Origin: Flavobacteriales bacterium
GTDB taxonomy: Bacteria; Bacteroidota; Bacteroidia; Flavobacteriales_D; Crocinitomicaceae
Length of the DNA: 64,000 nt
Direction: 5' to 3'
Assembly (NCBI GenBank): GCA_947449575.1
Contig: CANFRV010000016.1
Span: 1 to 64,000, forward strand
Under the pieces are notes generated by a model. The model was not told the origin of the DNA and ran no database searches. It worked only from the letters and a program-made list of their open reading frames with translations. Made by a program: the position numbers and the translations under genes. Below, one piece after another: positions 18,324-27,415 of the stretch (position 1 is its first letter; every line of letters begins with the position of its first letter).

Positions 18324-21300
18324 TTAAAAATCGTTCAACAAATAACTCAGATTAATTGTACTCTCATTTAGTCTAAGGATGGCATCTTGGTAATCACTTT
18401 TTATCGCAATACTTTGATTGACCAAAATTGCCCATTCTAAATAGTTAATATCCCCATTTATAAATTGCTTTTGGGCAGTTTCAAAAATGATCAAACCATT
18501 CGGAAGTGCTACTTCTTCCAACTCTTTTACAATTTTTTTTTGAACTTCAAACTGTTTAATAACGCTGCTAAGTTGATTAGCCAAACTTAAATTTTCTCGA
18601 TTAAAATTATTTGAAGCAATATCAGCAGAAATTTTCGCTGCTTTTACAAGTTGTTTTTGCTTCGTAAACAATGGAATACCAATACCAATTTGGCCCGAAT
18701 TAAATCTTGTTGAATGATCATACATTATATTATTTGACCCGATTCCATACATTGTTCCAGAATTAAGTGAAACTAAAATAGTAGGATTTAACCGAGCTTG
18801 CTCTAATTTAATATTTGACAAAGCAATCTGAACATCCGCATACATAACTTGAAGATTTGGGTGATCCTCTGACACGACCTTATCTATTTCACGATTTATT
18901 TGCATTTTCGCATCTGATGTTGATGCTAAAAATAACGTTGAACTGTTCAATAAAAACTGAAAACGCAACATTTCAATCTCCAAATCGGTATTCAATTGAT
19001 TTAATTGATTCAGGATCTGTATTCGTTGATTTTCGATTGTTGTTTTCTCAAGAATATTACTTTCACCAACTTTTATTCGAACATTTGCTTGGGCCAAATA
19101 CGAGGAATAAATACTATCTATTTCCAATAATAATTGTTTTTTTTCTTCTAGATTAACTAAATTGTAGAAAACTTGAGAAACGTTTTTTTTCAAATTTATT
19201 GTTTCCAACGCCACACTCACTTCGCTTTTTTTCCAAACCTCAATTAATACTTTTTTATTATTTTTATATACTGTAGGGAAATCAAGTGATTGACTTACAC
19301 CTACTTTATTATCGAAATAATAGCTATTCAACCTTCCATAATCTGCAGTAACCATTGTTTGAGGAATAGCAGATGATGTATTTATTAATTGCATCCGATA
19401 GGCAGAAATCAATTTTTCATTTTTTAAACCTAAATTATTGGTCACTGCCGTGTCCAAAGCTTCTTTCAAAGTTATAGGGGTTTGGGAAAAGCAAGGTGTA
19501 GCAATAAAAAATAGTAACACGGCTATCACAGTCGAATTATCTAGTGAGATTTTCTTCCTAGAACTTTTACTCGTTGCAACATATAAAATCGGAAGAACAA
19601 ACAACGTTAAAAAAGTAGCTAATAATAAGCCTCCAATCACCACAGAAGCCAAAGGACGTTGAACTTCCGCACCTGCTCCATGGCTCATTGCCATTGGTAA
19701 AAAGCCTAAAGATGCAACAAACGCCGTCATTAGTACAGGTCGCATTCGAATTTTTGTTCCCATTAATACAATTCTTTTTAGATCAGTAATTCCTTCTTTT
19801 TTCAATTGATTGAATTCGGCAACTAGCACAATTCCATTTAAAACAGCAACACCAAATAAGGCGATGAAACCAACTCCAGCACTTATACTGAAAGGAATGT
19901 CTAAAATTGCTAATGCAAAAATACCTCCTATAGCAGATAGTGGAATTGCTGAGAAAATCAGTAACCCTTGCTTAATAGATTTAAATGCAAAATACAATAA
20001 GAAGAAAATCAGCAATAAAGCCACAGGAACTGCCACGGATAGACGCGCCTTAGCTTCTTCTAGATTTTTAAAGGAACCACCATAATGCACTGAATAACTA
20101 GGTGGAAATACAATTTTATTATCTACTTTCTTCTGCAATTCTTGCATTAAACTTTGAACGTCTCTTCCCCTCGCGTTAAACCCAACAACAATTCTTCGTT
20201 TTGCATTTTCGCGTTGAATTTGATTTGGACCGTCAGAAATTGTCACATCCGCTAAATTCATTAATGGTATTTGGCTTCCATCTGGAGTTGGTATTAGTAA
20301 ATTTTGAACATCTCTTAAATCTTCTCGGTTTGCTTTTTCCATTCGAACCACAAGATCAAATCTTTTTTCTCCTTCATAAACAATCCCTGCTGCTTCACCA
20401 GAAAAAGCTGTATTTACCACCTTATTTATTGCATTAATGGATAAACCATATTGAGAAATAATAGATCGTTTATACTCTATTACGATTTGTGGCATTCCGG
20501 TCACAGGTTCCACATACAAATCTTCCGCACCATCAATCGTTTGGATTACGTTTCCTAATTTATGCGCATAATATGCTAAAGTATCTAAATTTTCACCAAA
20601 TATCTTACACACAATATCTTGCCGAGCCCCAGTCATTAACTCATTGAAACGCATTTGAACAGGATATTGAAATCCAAAAGTTACTCCCGGAATAACCTCC
20701 AACTCCTTTTTCATCGCTTCAGCCAAATCATTGAAGTTGTTAGCCGAAGTCCATTCCTTTTTATCTTTTAAAATTATCATCAAATCACTTGCCTCCATTG
20801 GCATTGGATCTGTTGGTATTTCACCACTTCCTGTTTTAGCGACCACTTTTATCACTTCAGGAAATTTAGTTAATAAGATGTTTTCTGCTTTTAAGCAAGT
20901 TTCAAGTGACCCTTCTAAACTTGTCCCTGTTAAGACTCTTGTTTCAACTGCAAAATCTCCTTCTTCCAATGCAGGAATAAACTCACCTCCAAGCCTCGTC
21001 ATCGTGAAAATAGAGAGCATAAATAAAAATACTACTGAACCAATAATTTTCTTTGGATGCAACAATGCTTTCTCAAGAGTGTATTGATAGAATCGTTCCA
21101 ATTTTCCCATGATTCGATCCGAAATGGTTGGTTTATGACTTACTTTCTTTGACAATAATAAGGCACTCATCATCGGGATATACGTTAAAGAAAGTATAAA
21201 AGCACCAATCAAAGCAAATGCAACGGTTTGTGCCATTGGCTTAAACATTTTTCCTTCGATTCCCTGTAAGGTGAAAATTGGTAAATAAACCACAAGAATT

Positions 21301-22673
21301 ACAATTTGACCAAATACGGCACTATTCATCATTTTTCCGGCAGAATCTTTTACAATTCCATCCATCTGATTTTGATCAAAGCGAGAAACTCCCTTGTATT
21401 TCTTACTATGACTAATTTGATGCATCGTTGCTTCCACAATTATGACTGCTCCATCTATGATTAAACCAAAATCCAATGCACCTAAACTCATTAAATTTCC
21501 ACTTACTCCAAATAAATTCATCATGATGATAGCGAACAACATCGCTAGAGGAATGACACTCGCCACTAATAAACCTGCTCTAAAATTCCCAAGGAAAAGT
21601 ACTAAAATAAAAATCACAATTAAAGCACCTTCCAATAAGTTAGTTTCCACGGTATGAATCGAATTATTGACCATTTTTGTGCGATCTAAAAACGGTTCGA
21701 TTTCTACTCCCTCAGGCAATGTCTTTTGAATTTCCTCGATTTTAATTTTTACATCCCGAATAACTTGAGAGCTGTTCCCGCCTTTCACCATCATTACAAC
21801 AGCACCTGCAACTTCTCCTTTTCCATTATACGTCATCGCTCCATACCGAATAGCATGGCCAATCTCAACACTTGCAACGTCCTTTATAAATAGAGGCGTC
21901 CCACTTTCTGTGATTTTAATGGATATATTTTCGATATCTTCTTTACTCCCTATTAATCCTTCTGTTCGAATGAACAAGACACTTGCTTGCTTCTCAATGT
22001 AGGCGCCACCTGTATTCTGATTATTCTTCTCAACAGCCGAGAAAACATCGTCAATTGTCAATCCAAAGGAATTTAGTTTGTCGGGGTGAATGGCAATTTC
22101 ATATTGCTTTAACTTCCCTCCAAAACTGCTCACATCTGCAATTCCTTCTACCCGCAATAACTCTCTTCTGACGGTCCAATCTTGAATTGTTCGTAAATCA
22201 GTATCGTTGTATTTATGCTCATAGCCTTTTTTTGCCTTCACAATATATTGATAAATCTCTCCTAAACCCGTTGTAATAGGTCCTAAACTCGGAACCCCAA
22301 CCCCCTTCGGGATTTGATCTTTGACATTTTGAAGTCGTTCCTGAACTTGTTGTCGAGCCCAATAAACATCTGTTGCATCATTAAAAACCAACGAAACAAC
22401 GGATAAACCAAACCGTGAAAAACTTCTCAATTCAATTAAACCAGGAATATTGCTATTGGCTTGCTCAACAGGAAAAGTAACCAACCTTTCAATATCAGTA
22501 GCGCCCAGTGAAGGTGCTGTGGTTATAATTTGTACTTGATTGTTTGTAATATCAGGGACCGCATCGATGGGTAATCTTGTAACTTCATAACTTCCATAAC
22601 CCAACAGAAATATGATAAACAACCCAATAATTAGCTTCTGCTTGACAGAAAATTCAATAATTTTAGTTAACAT
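18324..22673 (-). CDS. Heavy-metal RND efflux pump fused to a TolC-type outer-membrane domain
   Basis: A 1449-residue fusion. Residues 1 to about 1040 form a CusA/CzcA-type RND transporter with 12 membrane segments. Membrane helix 4 carries DFGLIIDGAVIIVE (Asp401, Asp407, Glu414), the proton-relay signature of the divalent-cation (CzcA/CnrA) group, not the CusA pattern. Residues of about 1049-1064 are a signal-peptide-like segment ending PCFSQ, followed by a TolC-family domain of about 385 residues starting ITLKEALDTAV. Such RND-OMF fusions are known in Bacteroidota. For the TolC part to reach the outer membrane, cleavage near the internal signal is probably needed; this is inference. The partner adaptor gene is 49 bp downstream. 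Confidence 0.92.
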   Translation of the reverse strand: MLTKIIEFSVKQKLIIGLFIIFLLGYGSYEVTRLPIDAVPDITNNQVQIITTAPSLGATDIERLVTFPVEQANSNIPGLIELRSFSRFGLSVVSLVFNDATDVYWARQQVQERLQNVKDQIPKGVGVPSLGPITTGLGEIYQYIVKAKKGYEHKYNDTDLRTIQDWTVRRELLRVEGIADVSSFGGKLKQYEIAIHPDKLNSFGLTIDDVFSAVEKNNQNTGGAYIEKQASVLFIRTEGLIGSKEDIENISIKITESGTPLFIKDVASVEIGHAIRYGAMTYNGKGEVAGAVVMMVKGGNSSQVIRDVKIKIEEIQKTLPEGVEIEPFLDRTKMVNNSIHTVETNLLEGALIVIFILVLFLGNFRAGLLVASVIPLAMLFAIIMMNLFGVSGNLMSLGALDFGLIIDGAVIIVEATMHQISHSKKYKGVSRFDQNQMDGIVKDSAGKMMNSAVFGQIVILVVYLPIFTLQGIEGKMFKPMAQTVAFALIGAFILSLTYIPMMSALLLSKKVSHKPTISDRIMGKLERFYQYTLEKALLHPKKIIGSVVFLFMLSIFTMTRLGGEFIPALEEGDFAVETRVLTGTSLEGSLETCLKAENILLTKFPEVIKVVAKTGSGEIPTDPMPMEASDLMIILKDKKEWTSANNFNDLAEAMKKELEVIPGVTFGFQYPVQMRFNELMTGARQDIVCKIFGENLDTLAYYAHKLGNVIQTIDGAEDLYVEPVTGMPQIVIEYKRSIISQYGLSINAINKVVNTAFSGEAAGIVYEGEKRFDLVVRMEKANREDLRDVQNLLIPTPDGSQIPLMNLADVTISDGPNQIQRENAKRRIVVGFNARGRDVQSLMQELQKKVDNKIVFPPSYSVHYGGSFKNLEEAKARLSVAVPVALLLIFFLLYFAFKSIKQGLLIFSAIPLSAIGGIFALAILDIPFSISAGVGFIALFGVAVLNGIVLVAEFNQLKKEGITDLKRIVLMGTKIRMRPVLMTAFVASLGFLPMAMSHGAGAEVQRPLASVVIGGLLLATFLTLFVLPILYVATSKSSRKKISLDNSTVIAVLLFFIATPCFSQTPITLKEALDTAVTNNLGLKNEKLISAYRMQLINTSSAIPQTMVTADYGRLNSYYFDNKVGVSQSLDFPTVYKNNKKVLIEVWKKSEVSVALETINLKKNVSQVFYNLVNLEEKKQLLLEIDSIYSSYLAQANVRIKVGESNILEKTTIENQRIQILNQLNQLNTDLEIEMLRFQFLLNSSTLFLASTSDAKMQINREIDKVVSEDHPNLQVMYADVQIALSNIKLEQARLNPTILVSLNSGTMYGIGSNNIMYDHSTRFNSGQIGIGIPLFTKQKQLVKAAKISADIASNNFNRENLSLANQLSSVIKQFEVQKKIVKELEEVALPNGLIIFETAQKQFINGDINYLEWAILVNQSIAIKSDYQDAILRLNESTINLSYLLNDF

Positions 22674-22702
22674 GATAATTTTAGTTAATGAAACAAAAAA
22701 CG

Positions 22703-22739
22703 AAATTCATTTTAAAAATGAAAGTGATAAGAATCACTT
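22703..22739. repeat. Two adjacent short inverted repeats before the RND-TolC gene
   Basis: The 73-bp gap between the 129-residue protein gene and the RND-TolC gene holds two perfect short palindromes: TTCATTTT/AAAATGAA (about 22706-22722) and AAGTGAT/ATCACTT (22722-22728 with 22733-22739, 4-base loop). They could be an operator, or a weak terminator or attenuator between the two genes. Confidence 0.35.
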
Positions 22740-22746
22740 CGTTTCA

Positions 22747-23136
22747 TTATACTATTTGAGGTGGTTGCCAGATGGTCGATAAAAAAGAGGATGTTATAGT
22801 TTTATCAACATCATAGAAATTCACTTTGCTTTCATTTTTTAAGGTATGAATAAATGAAATCGAAAAGGGAACACATGGAAGTGGAACCGAGATGAAAGAA
22901 TTAAGAGTCTCTGAATCTGAATGAAATGGTAGTTTATCATCCTTATTCCCATCACCATTATCTTTTCCGTGTTTAATGTAATGCATATATAAAAATTGAC
23001 TAAAAGAAAGATTTTTAGATTCAATTTTATGTTCAGCGAAATGCTCAATAAGCACATTTACCTTCAACAATTCTGATAACTCAGTGGAAGAAAATAAATA
23101 TATTAAAAGAAAGAAAATTACCGAAATTTTTCTCAT
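22747..23136 (-). CDS. Small exported His/Asp-rich protein linked to metal efflux
   Basis: A 129-residue protein with an N-terminal hydrophobic signal (residues 1-18). A charged middle follows, in which His, Asp and Lys cluster: HYIKHGKDNGDGNKDDKLPF, then HSD. The C-terminus has a conserved-looking TSSFLSTIWQPPQIV end. I recall similar uncharacterised proteins beside heavy-metal RND pumps in Bacteroidota, but cannot verify this here. It lies between the two RND systems and begins the second transcription block; an exact -7 box is upstream. A role as a periplasmic metal-binding or sensing protein is a guess from the His/Asp cluster and the location. Confidence 0.8.
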   Translation of the reverse strand: MRKISVIFFLLIYLFSSTELSELLKVNVLIEHFAEHKIESKNLSFSQFLYMHYIKHGKDNGDGNKDDKLPFHSDSETLNSFISVPLPCVPFSISFIHTLKNESKVNFYDVDKTITSSFLSTIWQPPQIV

Positions 23137-23180
23137 TTAGCAAAATTAGAAAACAAATCAAGTATTGTATCTCAAAAAAC

Positions 23181-23188
23181 CAAATTTA
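23181..23188 (-). promoter_or_regulatory. -7 box upstream of the 129-residue protein and RND-TolC genes
   Basis: Exact TAAATTTG on the minus strand, about 45 bp before the start codon at 23136. The nearest TTG upstream is 26 bp away, slightly beyond the usual spacing. It suggests the second efflux set can be transcribed separately from the first. Confidence 0.4.
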
Positions 23189-23217
23189 ACAAAAAAATCA
23201 CATCTTATTTATCTCAA

Positions 23218-26200
23218 TTAATCAATTTTTTCTGATTTTTTTCTTCTAAAAATCCAAAATATAATGGGGAATACCAGCAATGTAAGTGTTGTTGCAGTTA
23301 TTAAACCACCAATAATTACAATTGCTAGTGGTTTTTGCGACTCTGACCCAATTCCTGTTGATAATGCTGCTGGTAAAAGACCTATTGATGCCATTAAGGC
23401 CGTCATAACCACAGGTCTAGTTCTGACCAGAACTGCATTTTGAATTGCTGTCACCAAAGGCAGTTTCAGTAAAATATTAGCTTTAAATTCAGAAATTAAA
23501 ATTACACCATTTTGAATGCATATTCCTAGTAAGGCGATAAATCCAACACCTGCAGAGATCCCAAAATTCATTCCGGTCAGATGTAATGCTAATATTCCTC
23601 CAATGACTGCGAAAGGTACATTTGCTAGTACTAAAAGTGCATCGGAAATATTTCCGAATAAAATAAAAAGTAAGAAAAAAATACCCAATAGACTAATAGG
23701 TATAACTTCTCCTAATCTCGCGGTTGCTCGAACTTGGTTTTCAAATTCACCGGTCCACCCAACTGTATAACCTCTAGGAAGTTTAACATTTTTTATAACT
23801 TTAGCTTGTGCTTCCGCAATTGTGCTCCCTAAATCTCTCTCTCTAATTGAAAATTTTACACCAATAAATCGCTTGGTATTATCTCTATAAATAAATGCTG
23901 GGCCTGTAATTTGCCTTATTTCAGCGATTTCTTTTAAAGGTATTTTTGCGCCATTTAATGCAGTAACAAATAAATTAGCTATATCTTTTTCATTTTTTCG
24001 ATATTGTTTTTTAAATCTAATTCTAACATCAAATCTTTTTTCATCTTCATATTTTTGAGTAGCGGTTTTTCCTCCAAAAGCTAATTCTAAAACTGCTTGT
24101 GCATCAGAAAGAGTAATTCCATATCCTGCCATTTTTTGACGATCTAAGATAACGCTAATTTCTGGCTGTCCAATATTTCTCAATATACCAACATCCTTAA
24201 TACCTGGAATATGCTTAATTTGGTCTAACACTTTATTAGCCAATTCATCTAATTTAATCAAATCATCTCCGTAAATTTTTACGGCATTTGATGCATTAAT
24301 TCCCGCAACCGATTCTGCTACATTATCAATTATTGGTTGAGAATAATTATAGGTAATTCCTTGATATTTCTTCAGCTTTTTGTCCATTTCTTCTACCAAT
24401 TGATCCATGGTGATTTTACGCTTCCATTCTTCTTTTGGTTTTAGATTTACTTGCATTTGAACATAATAAAATCCACTTGGATCAGTTCCATCGTTACTTC
24501 TTCCAACTTGAGAAAGTACTCCATTTACTTCTCCGAAACTGTTTAAGCTTTGTCTTAAAATTGCCGTGGTTTTCACTGTTTCTTTGAGACTTGAACTCAT
24601 CGGCAATTTTGCTTCCACCCAAAGAGCTCCCTCGTTCAATTGAGGCAAAAATTCAGTTCCAAGAAAAGAGGCTGAAAAAAAAGTGGTAATTACTAAAATA
24701 ACTGAAAAGATCAACGCTTTCGTTTTATTTCTAAATGTCCACCTAAAAGCTCGTTCAACAATTCTATTCCAAAAATTAACGAATGGATTCACTCTTTCTT
24801 TTACATTCTTATTGAGCAGAATATGAGATAATACAGGTACTAATGTTAACGTAAATAATAAAGCGCCAAGTAGCGCAAAACCAAGTGTATAAGCTAAAGG
24901 TGAAAACATTTTACCTTCTACTTTTTGAAAAGCAAAAATGGGTAACAATGCTGTAATGATGATTAATTTCGAAAAGAAAATTGCTTTCCCCATCTCTCCT
25001 CCAGTTTTTTTAATCAGAGTGCCCTTTGATATTTTATTGAATTTGGTCATTCCAATCGCAATTGCTTTATGATCAAGCATTACGAAAAGACCTTCAACCA
25101 TTACAACAGCGCCATCTATGATAATCCCGAAATCTACTGCTCCAAGACTAAGTAAATTGGCGCTCATACCCATCAATTTTAAGCATAAAAAGGCAAAAAG
25201 TAATGACAATGGAATGATAATAGAAACAATTAAAGTTGTTTTCCAATTGGCCATAAAAAGAAAAACAATAACTGTGACTAAAATTATGCCTTCCAGCAAA
25301 TTATGCATCACAGTACCTGTGGTATATTTCATCAAATTATCACGATCATAAAATGTTTCCATTTTTACATCTTCTGGTAAAATTTCATTATTTAATTCCT
25401 CTATTTTTTCTTTTACACGAGTTAATACCTCGTTAGGATTTTCACCCTTTCTCATGACCACAATTCCTTCAACTACATCATCATTTTTATTTAATCCAAC
25501 TTGTCCAACCCGAGGAATTGAACTTTCGTATACATCCGCTAAATTTTTTACTAAAATTGGATTTCCATTTGCTTCATCAACAATAATATTTTCAATGTCT
25601 TCAATTGATTTTAACAAACCTATTCCTCTAATTACATAGGCTTGCCCATTTTTTTCAATTACATCTCCTCCAACATTTAAATTACTTTTCGTAGTTGCCT
25701 CAAATACTTGTAAAGGAGTGATATTGTACCTTGCTAATCTATTTGGATCAATACTTATTTCATAGGTTTTTTCTTGACCACCAAATGCAACTAAATCAGC
25801 GACACCAGGCACAGCTCTCAATTGACGATCTATTACCCAGTTTTGAATCGTTAATAATTCGCGGGTATCTCGAGAATCACTTGTCAAAACATACCTAAAA
25901 ACTTCTCCTGTTGGGCCATAAGGAGGCTGCACATCAGGCTCAACCGCTTCTGGTAAAGTAACAGTTTTTAATAAATTATTAACCTGCTGTCTAGCGAATA
26001 TATCTTCAACGTTATCTTCAAAAATGATCTTTATTACTGACAATCCAAACATCGTAATACTTCGAACGCTTGTTTTCTTTTGAACAGAATTCATGGCAAT
26101 TTCGATAGGAGAAGTTACAAATCGTTCGATTTCTTCAGCACTTTTTCCATTCCACTCTGTAACAATAATTATCTGCGTGTTGGTAACATCGGGAAATGCC

Positions 26201-26319
26201 TCGATCGGCATATTTTTAAATGAAATATATCCTGCAAGAACAATTACTCCAACCCAGAAAAAAGTAAATCCTTTATTTTTTAAAGAAAAAGCAATAATAT
26301 TATTAATAAATTTATTCAT
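23218..26319 (-). CDS. Heavy-metal efflux RND transporter, CusA/CzcA family (first system)
   Basis: A 1033-residue inner-membrane pump with the complete HME-RND layout: 12 membrane segments and two large periplasmic loops, at normal length. Helix 4 contains DFGIIIDGAVVMVE (Asp396, Asp402, Glu409). These acidic residues are the proton-coupling set defined in CzcA, and the DFGxxxDGA form marks divalent-cation exporters (Co, Zn, Cd, Ni) rather than the Cu/Ag CusA type. It is the third gene of a compact set with TolC and adaptor (gaps of 4 and 6 bp), downstream of a two-component system that probably controls it. Confidence 0.94.
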   Translation of the reverse strand: MNKFINNIIAFSLKNKGFTFFWVGVIVLAGYISFKNMPIEAFPDVTNTQIIIVTEWNGKSAEEIERFVTSPIEIAMNSVQKKTSVRSITMFGLSVIKIIFEDNVEDIFARQQVNNLLKTVTLPEAVEPDVQPPYGPTGEVFRYVLTSDSRDTRELLTIQNWVIDRQLRAVPGVADLVAFGGQEKTYEISIDPNRLARYNITPLQVFEATTKSNLNVGGDVIEKNGQAYVIRGIGLLKSIEDIENIIVDEANGNPILVKNLADVYESSIPRVGQVGLNKNDDVVEGIVVMRKGENPNEVLTRVKEKIEELNNEILPEDVKMETFYDRDNLMKYTTGTVMHNLLEGIILVTVIVFLFMANWKTTLIVSIIIPLSLLFAFLCLKLMGMSANLLSLGAVDFGIIIDGAVVMVEGLFVMLDHKAIAIGMTKFNKISKGTLIKKTGGEMGKAIFFSKLIIITALLPIFAFQKVEGKMFSPLAYTLGFALLGALLFTLTLVPVLSHILLNKNVKERVNPFVNFWNRIVERAFRWTFRNKTKALIFSVILVITTFFSASFLGTEFLPQLNEGALWVEAKLPMSSSLKETVKTTAILRQSLNSFGEVNGVLSQVGRSNDGTDPSGFYYVQMQVNLKPKEEWKRKITMDQLVEEMDKKLKKYQGITYNYSQPIIDNVAESVAGINASNAVKIYGDDLIKLDELANKVLDQIKHIPGIKDVGILRNIGQPEISVILDRQKMAGYGITLSDAQAVLELAFGGKTATQKYEDEKRFDVRIRFKKQYRKNEKDIANLFVTALNGAKIPLKEIAEIRQITGPAFIYRDNTKRFIGVKFSIRERDLGSTIAEAQAKVIKNVKLPRGYTVGWTGEFENQVRATARLGEVIPISLLGIFFLLFILFGNISDALLVLANVPFAVIGGILALHLTGMNFGISAGVGFIALLGICIQNGVILISEFKANILLKLPLVTAIQNAVLVRTRPVVMTALMASIGLLPAALSTGIGSESQKPLAIVIIGGLITATTLTLLVFPIIFWIFRRKKSEKID

Positions 26320-26325
26320 AATAGA

Positions 26326-27411
26326 TTAGTCATTTAATGCATCATAAATCAAAAGTTGATTATGAGTAATCACTCTTTCATTGTTTTTTAAACCATGCTT
26401 AATATATGTCACGTCTCCAACTTGACTATACACCTCGACCAGTCTAGTTTGAATGTCATTTTTACTATTAAAAATCATGACAAAATATTTATTCTTATCA
26501 AAAATAATTGCCTCAGAAGGAACGCCAATCATCTTATGATCAGCATTATATGTCAATTTTATGGTCGCTAGCATTTCAGGCTTCAGCAGATAACCAGGAT
26601 TAGAAAGTTTAATTCGAACTTCCATTGCCTTCGTTTCAGGATCAATAATATTAAAAATTTTATCCACTTTACCATAAAAAACTTTTTCCTCAGAACTTAA
26701 AGTACTTACTTGTGCATCAACTCCTAATTTTACTAAATTTATGTCATTTTCGTTCACGTTTGCTAAGGCCCAAACATCTTTAATGTCAGCTATATCAAAG
26801 ATGTTATTAGTATTATCACTTCGCAGAATCATCCCTTCGTTGATGCTTTTTTGAATAATAAAACCATCGATTGGAGCTCTTACTTCGTATAGTGAACCTA
26901 TTCCGATATTATAGATTTTGTATGTTTCCTGTATACTGTTTAGTTGAGCTTTAGCTTTTTCAACTCTACTTTTCGCCTCCAATACTTCTCTTTCCGAATT
27001 TAATTTCCCTTCAAATAATTCTTGTGTTACTTTCAAGTTATTTGTTTCAACAAGTAAATCATTTTTAGCATGAATCAATTGCCGATCAAAATCAGCCACT
27101 TCAGTACTACGAATTGAAGCTAATATTTGTCCCTTTTTCACATAATCCCCTAGTTCAATATTGACAGAAATAACATTTCCTCCAACAATTGGATAAATTT
27201 CAATCATCTTATTATTATCTGTCGTAATCTTACCATAAAAATTTAATTCCGTTTTTACCGTTTGTAATTTCGCCTTGGAGGTAGTAGTACTGTTCAACAT
27301 TGTATTACTTAATACAAATGTTTCTTTTGTTTCTTTAATTTCACCATTGTTCTTGCAACCAACAAGTAAAATAATTGCCACAAAATAAATAATCGTTGAA
27401 AATTGCTTCAT
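26326..27411 (-). CDS. RND efflux periplasmic adaptor lipoprotein (first system)
   Basis: A 361-residue HlyD/CusB-type adaptor with a lipoprotein signal (ILLVGCKN, Cys19). The two lipoyl halves are visible (LGDYVKKGQILASIRS and VRAPIDGFIIQKSINEGM) with a helical hairpin between them, then beta-barrel and membrane-proximal domains. It joins the RND pump encoded 6 bp downstream to the TolC channel encoded 4 bp upstream. The C-terminal extension that chelates metal in some CzcB/CusB proteins is not present. Confidence 0.92.
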   Translation of the reverse strand: MKQFSTIIYFVAIILLVGCKNNGEIKETKETFVLSNTMLNSTTTSKAKLQTVKTELNFYGKITTDNNKMIEIYPIVGGNVISVNIELGDYVKKGQILASIRSTEVADFDRQLIHAKNDLLVETNNLKVTQELFEGKLNSEREVLEAKSRVEKAKAQLNSIQETYKIYNIGIGSLYEVRAPIDGFIIQKSINEGMILRSDNTNNIFDIADIKDVWALANVNENDINLVKLGVDAQVSTLSSEEKVFYGKVDKIFNIIDPETKAMEVRIKLSNPGYLLKPEMLATIKLTYNADHKMIGVPSEAIIFDKNKYFVMIFNSKNDIQTRLVEVYSQVGDVTYIKHGLKNNERVITHNQLLIYDALND

Positions 27412-27415
27412 ATTT

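Noticed and set aside
20731-21087. 118-codon plus-strand frame inside the RND-TolC gene
   Set aside because: Fully antisense to a highly conserved RND pump, with no recognisable domain.
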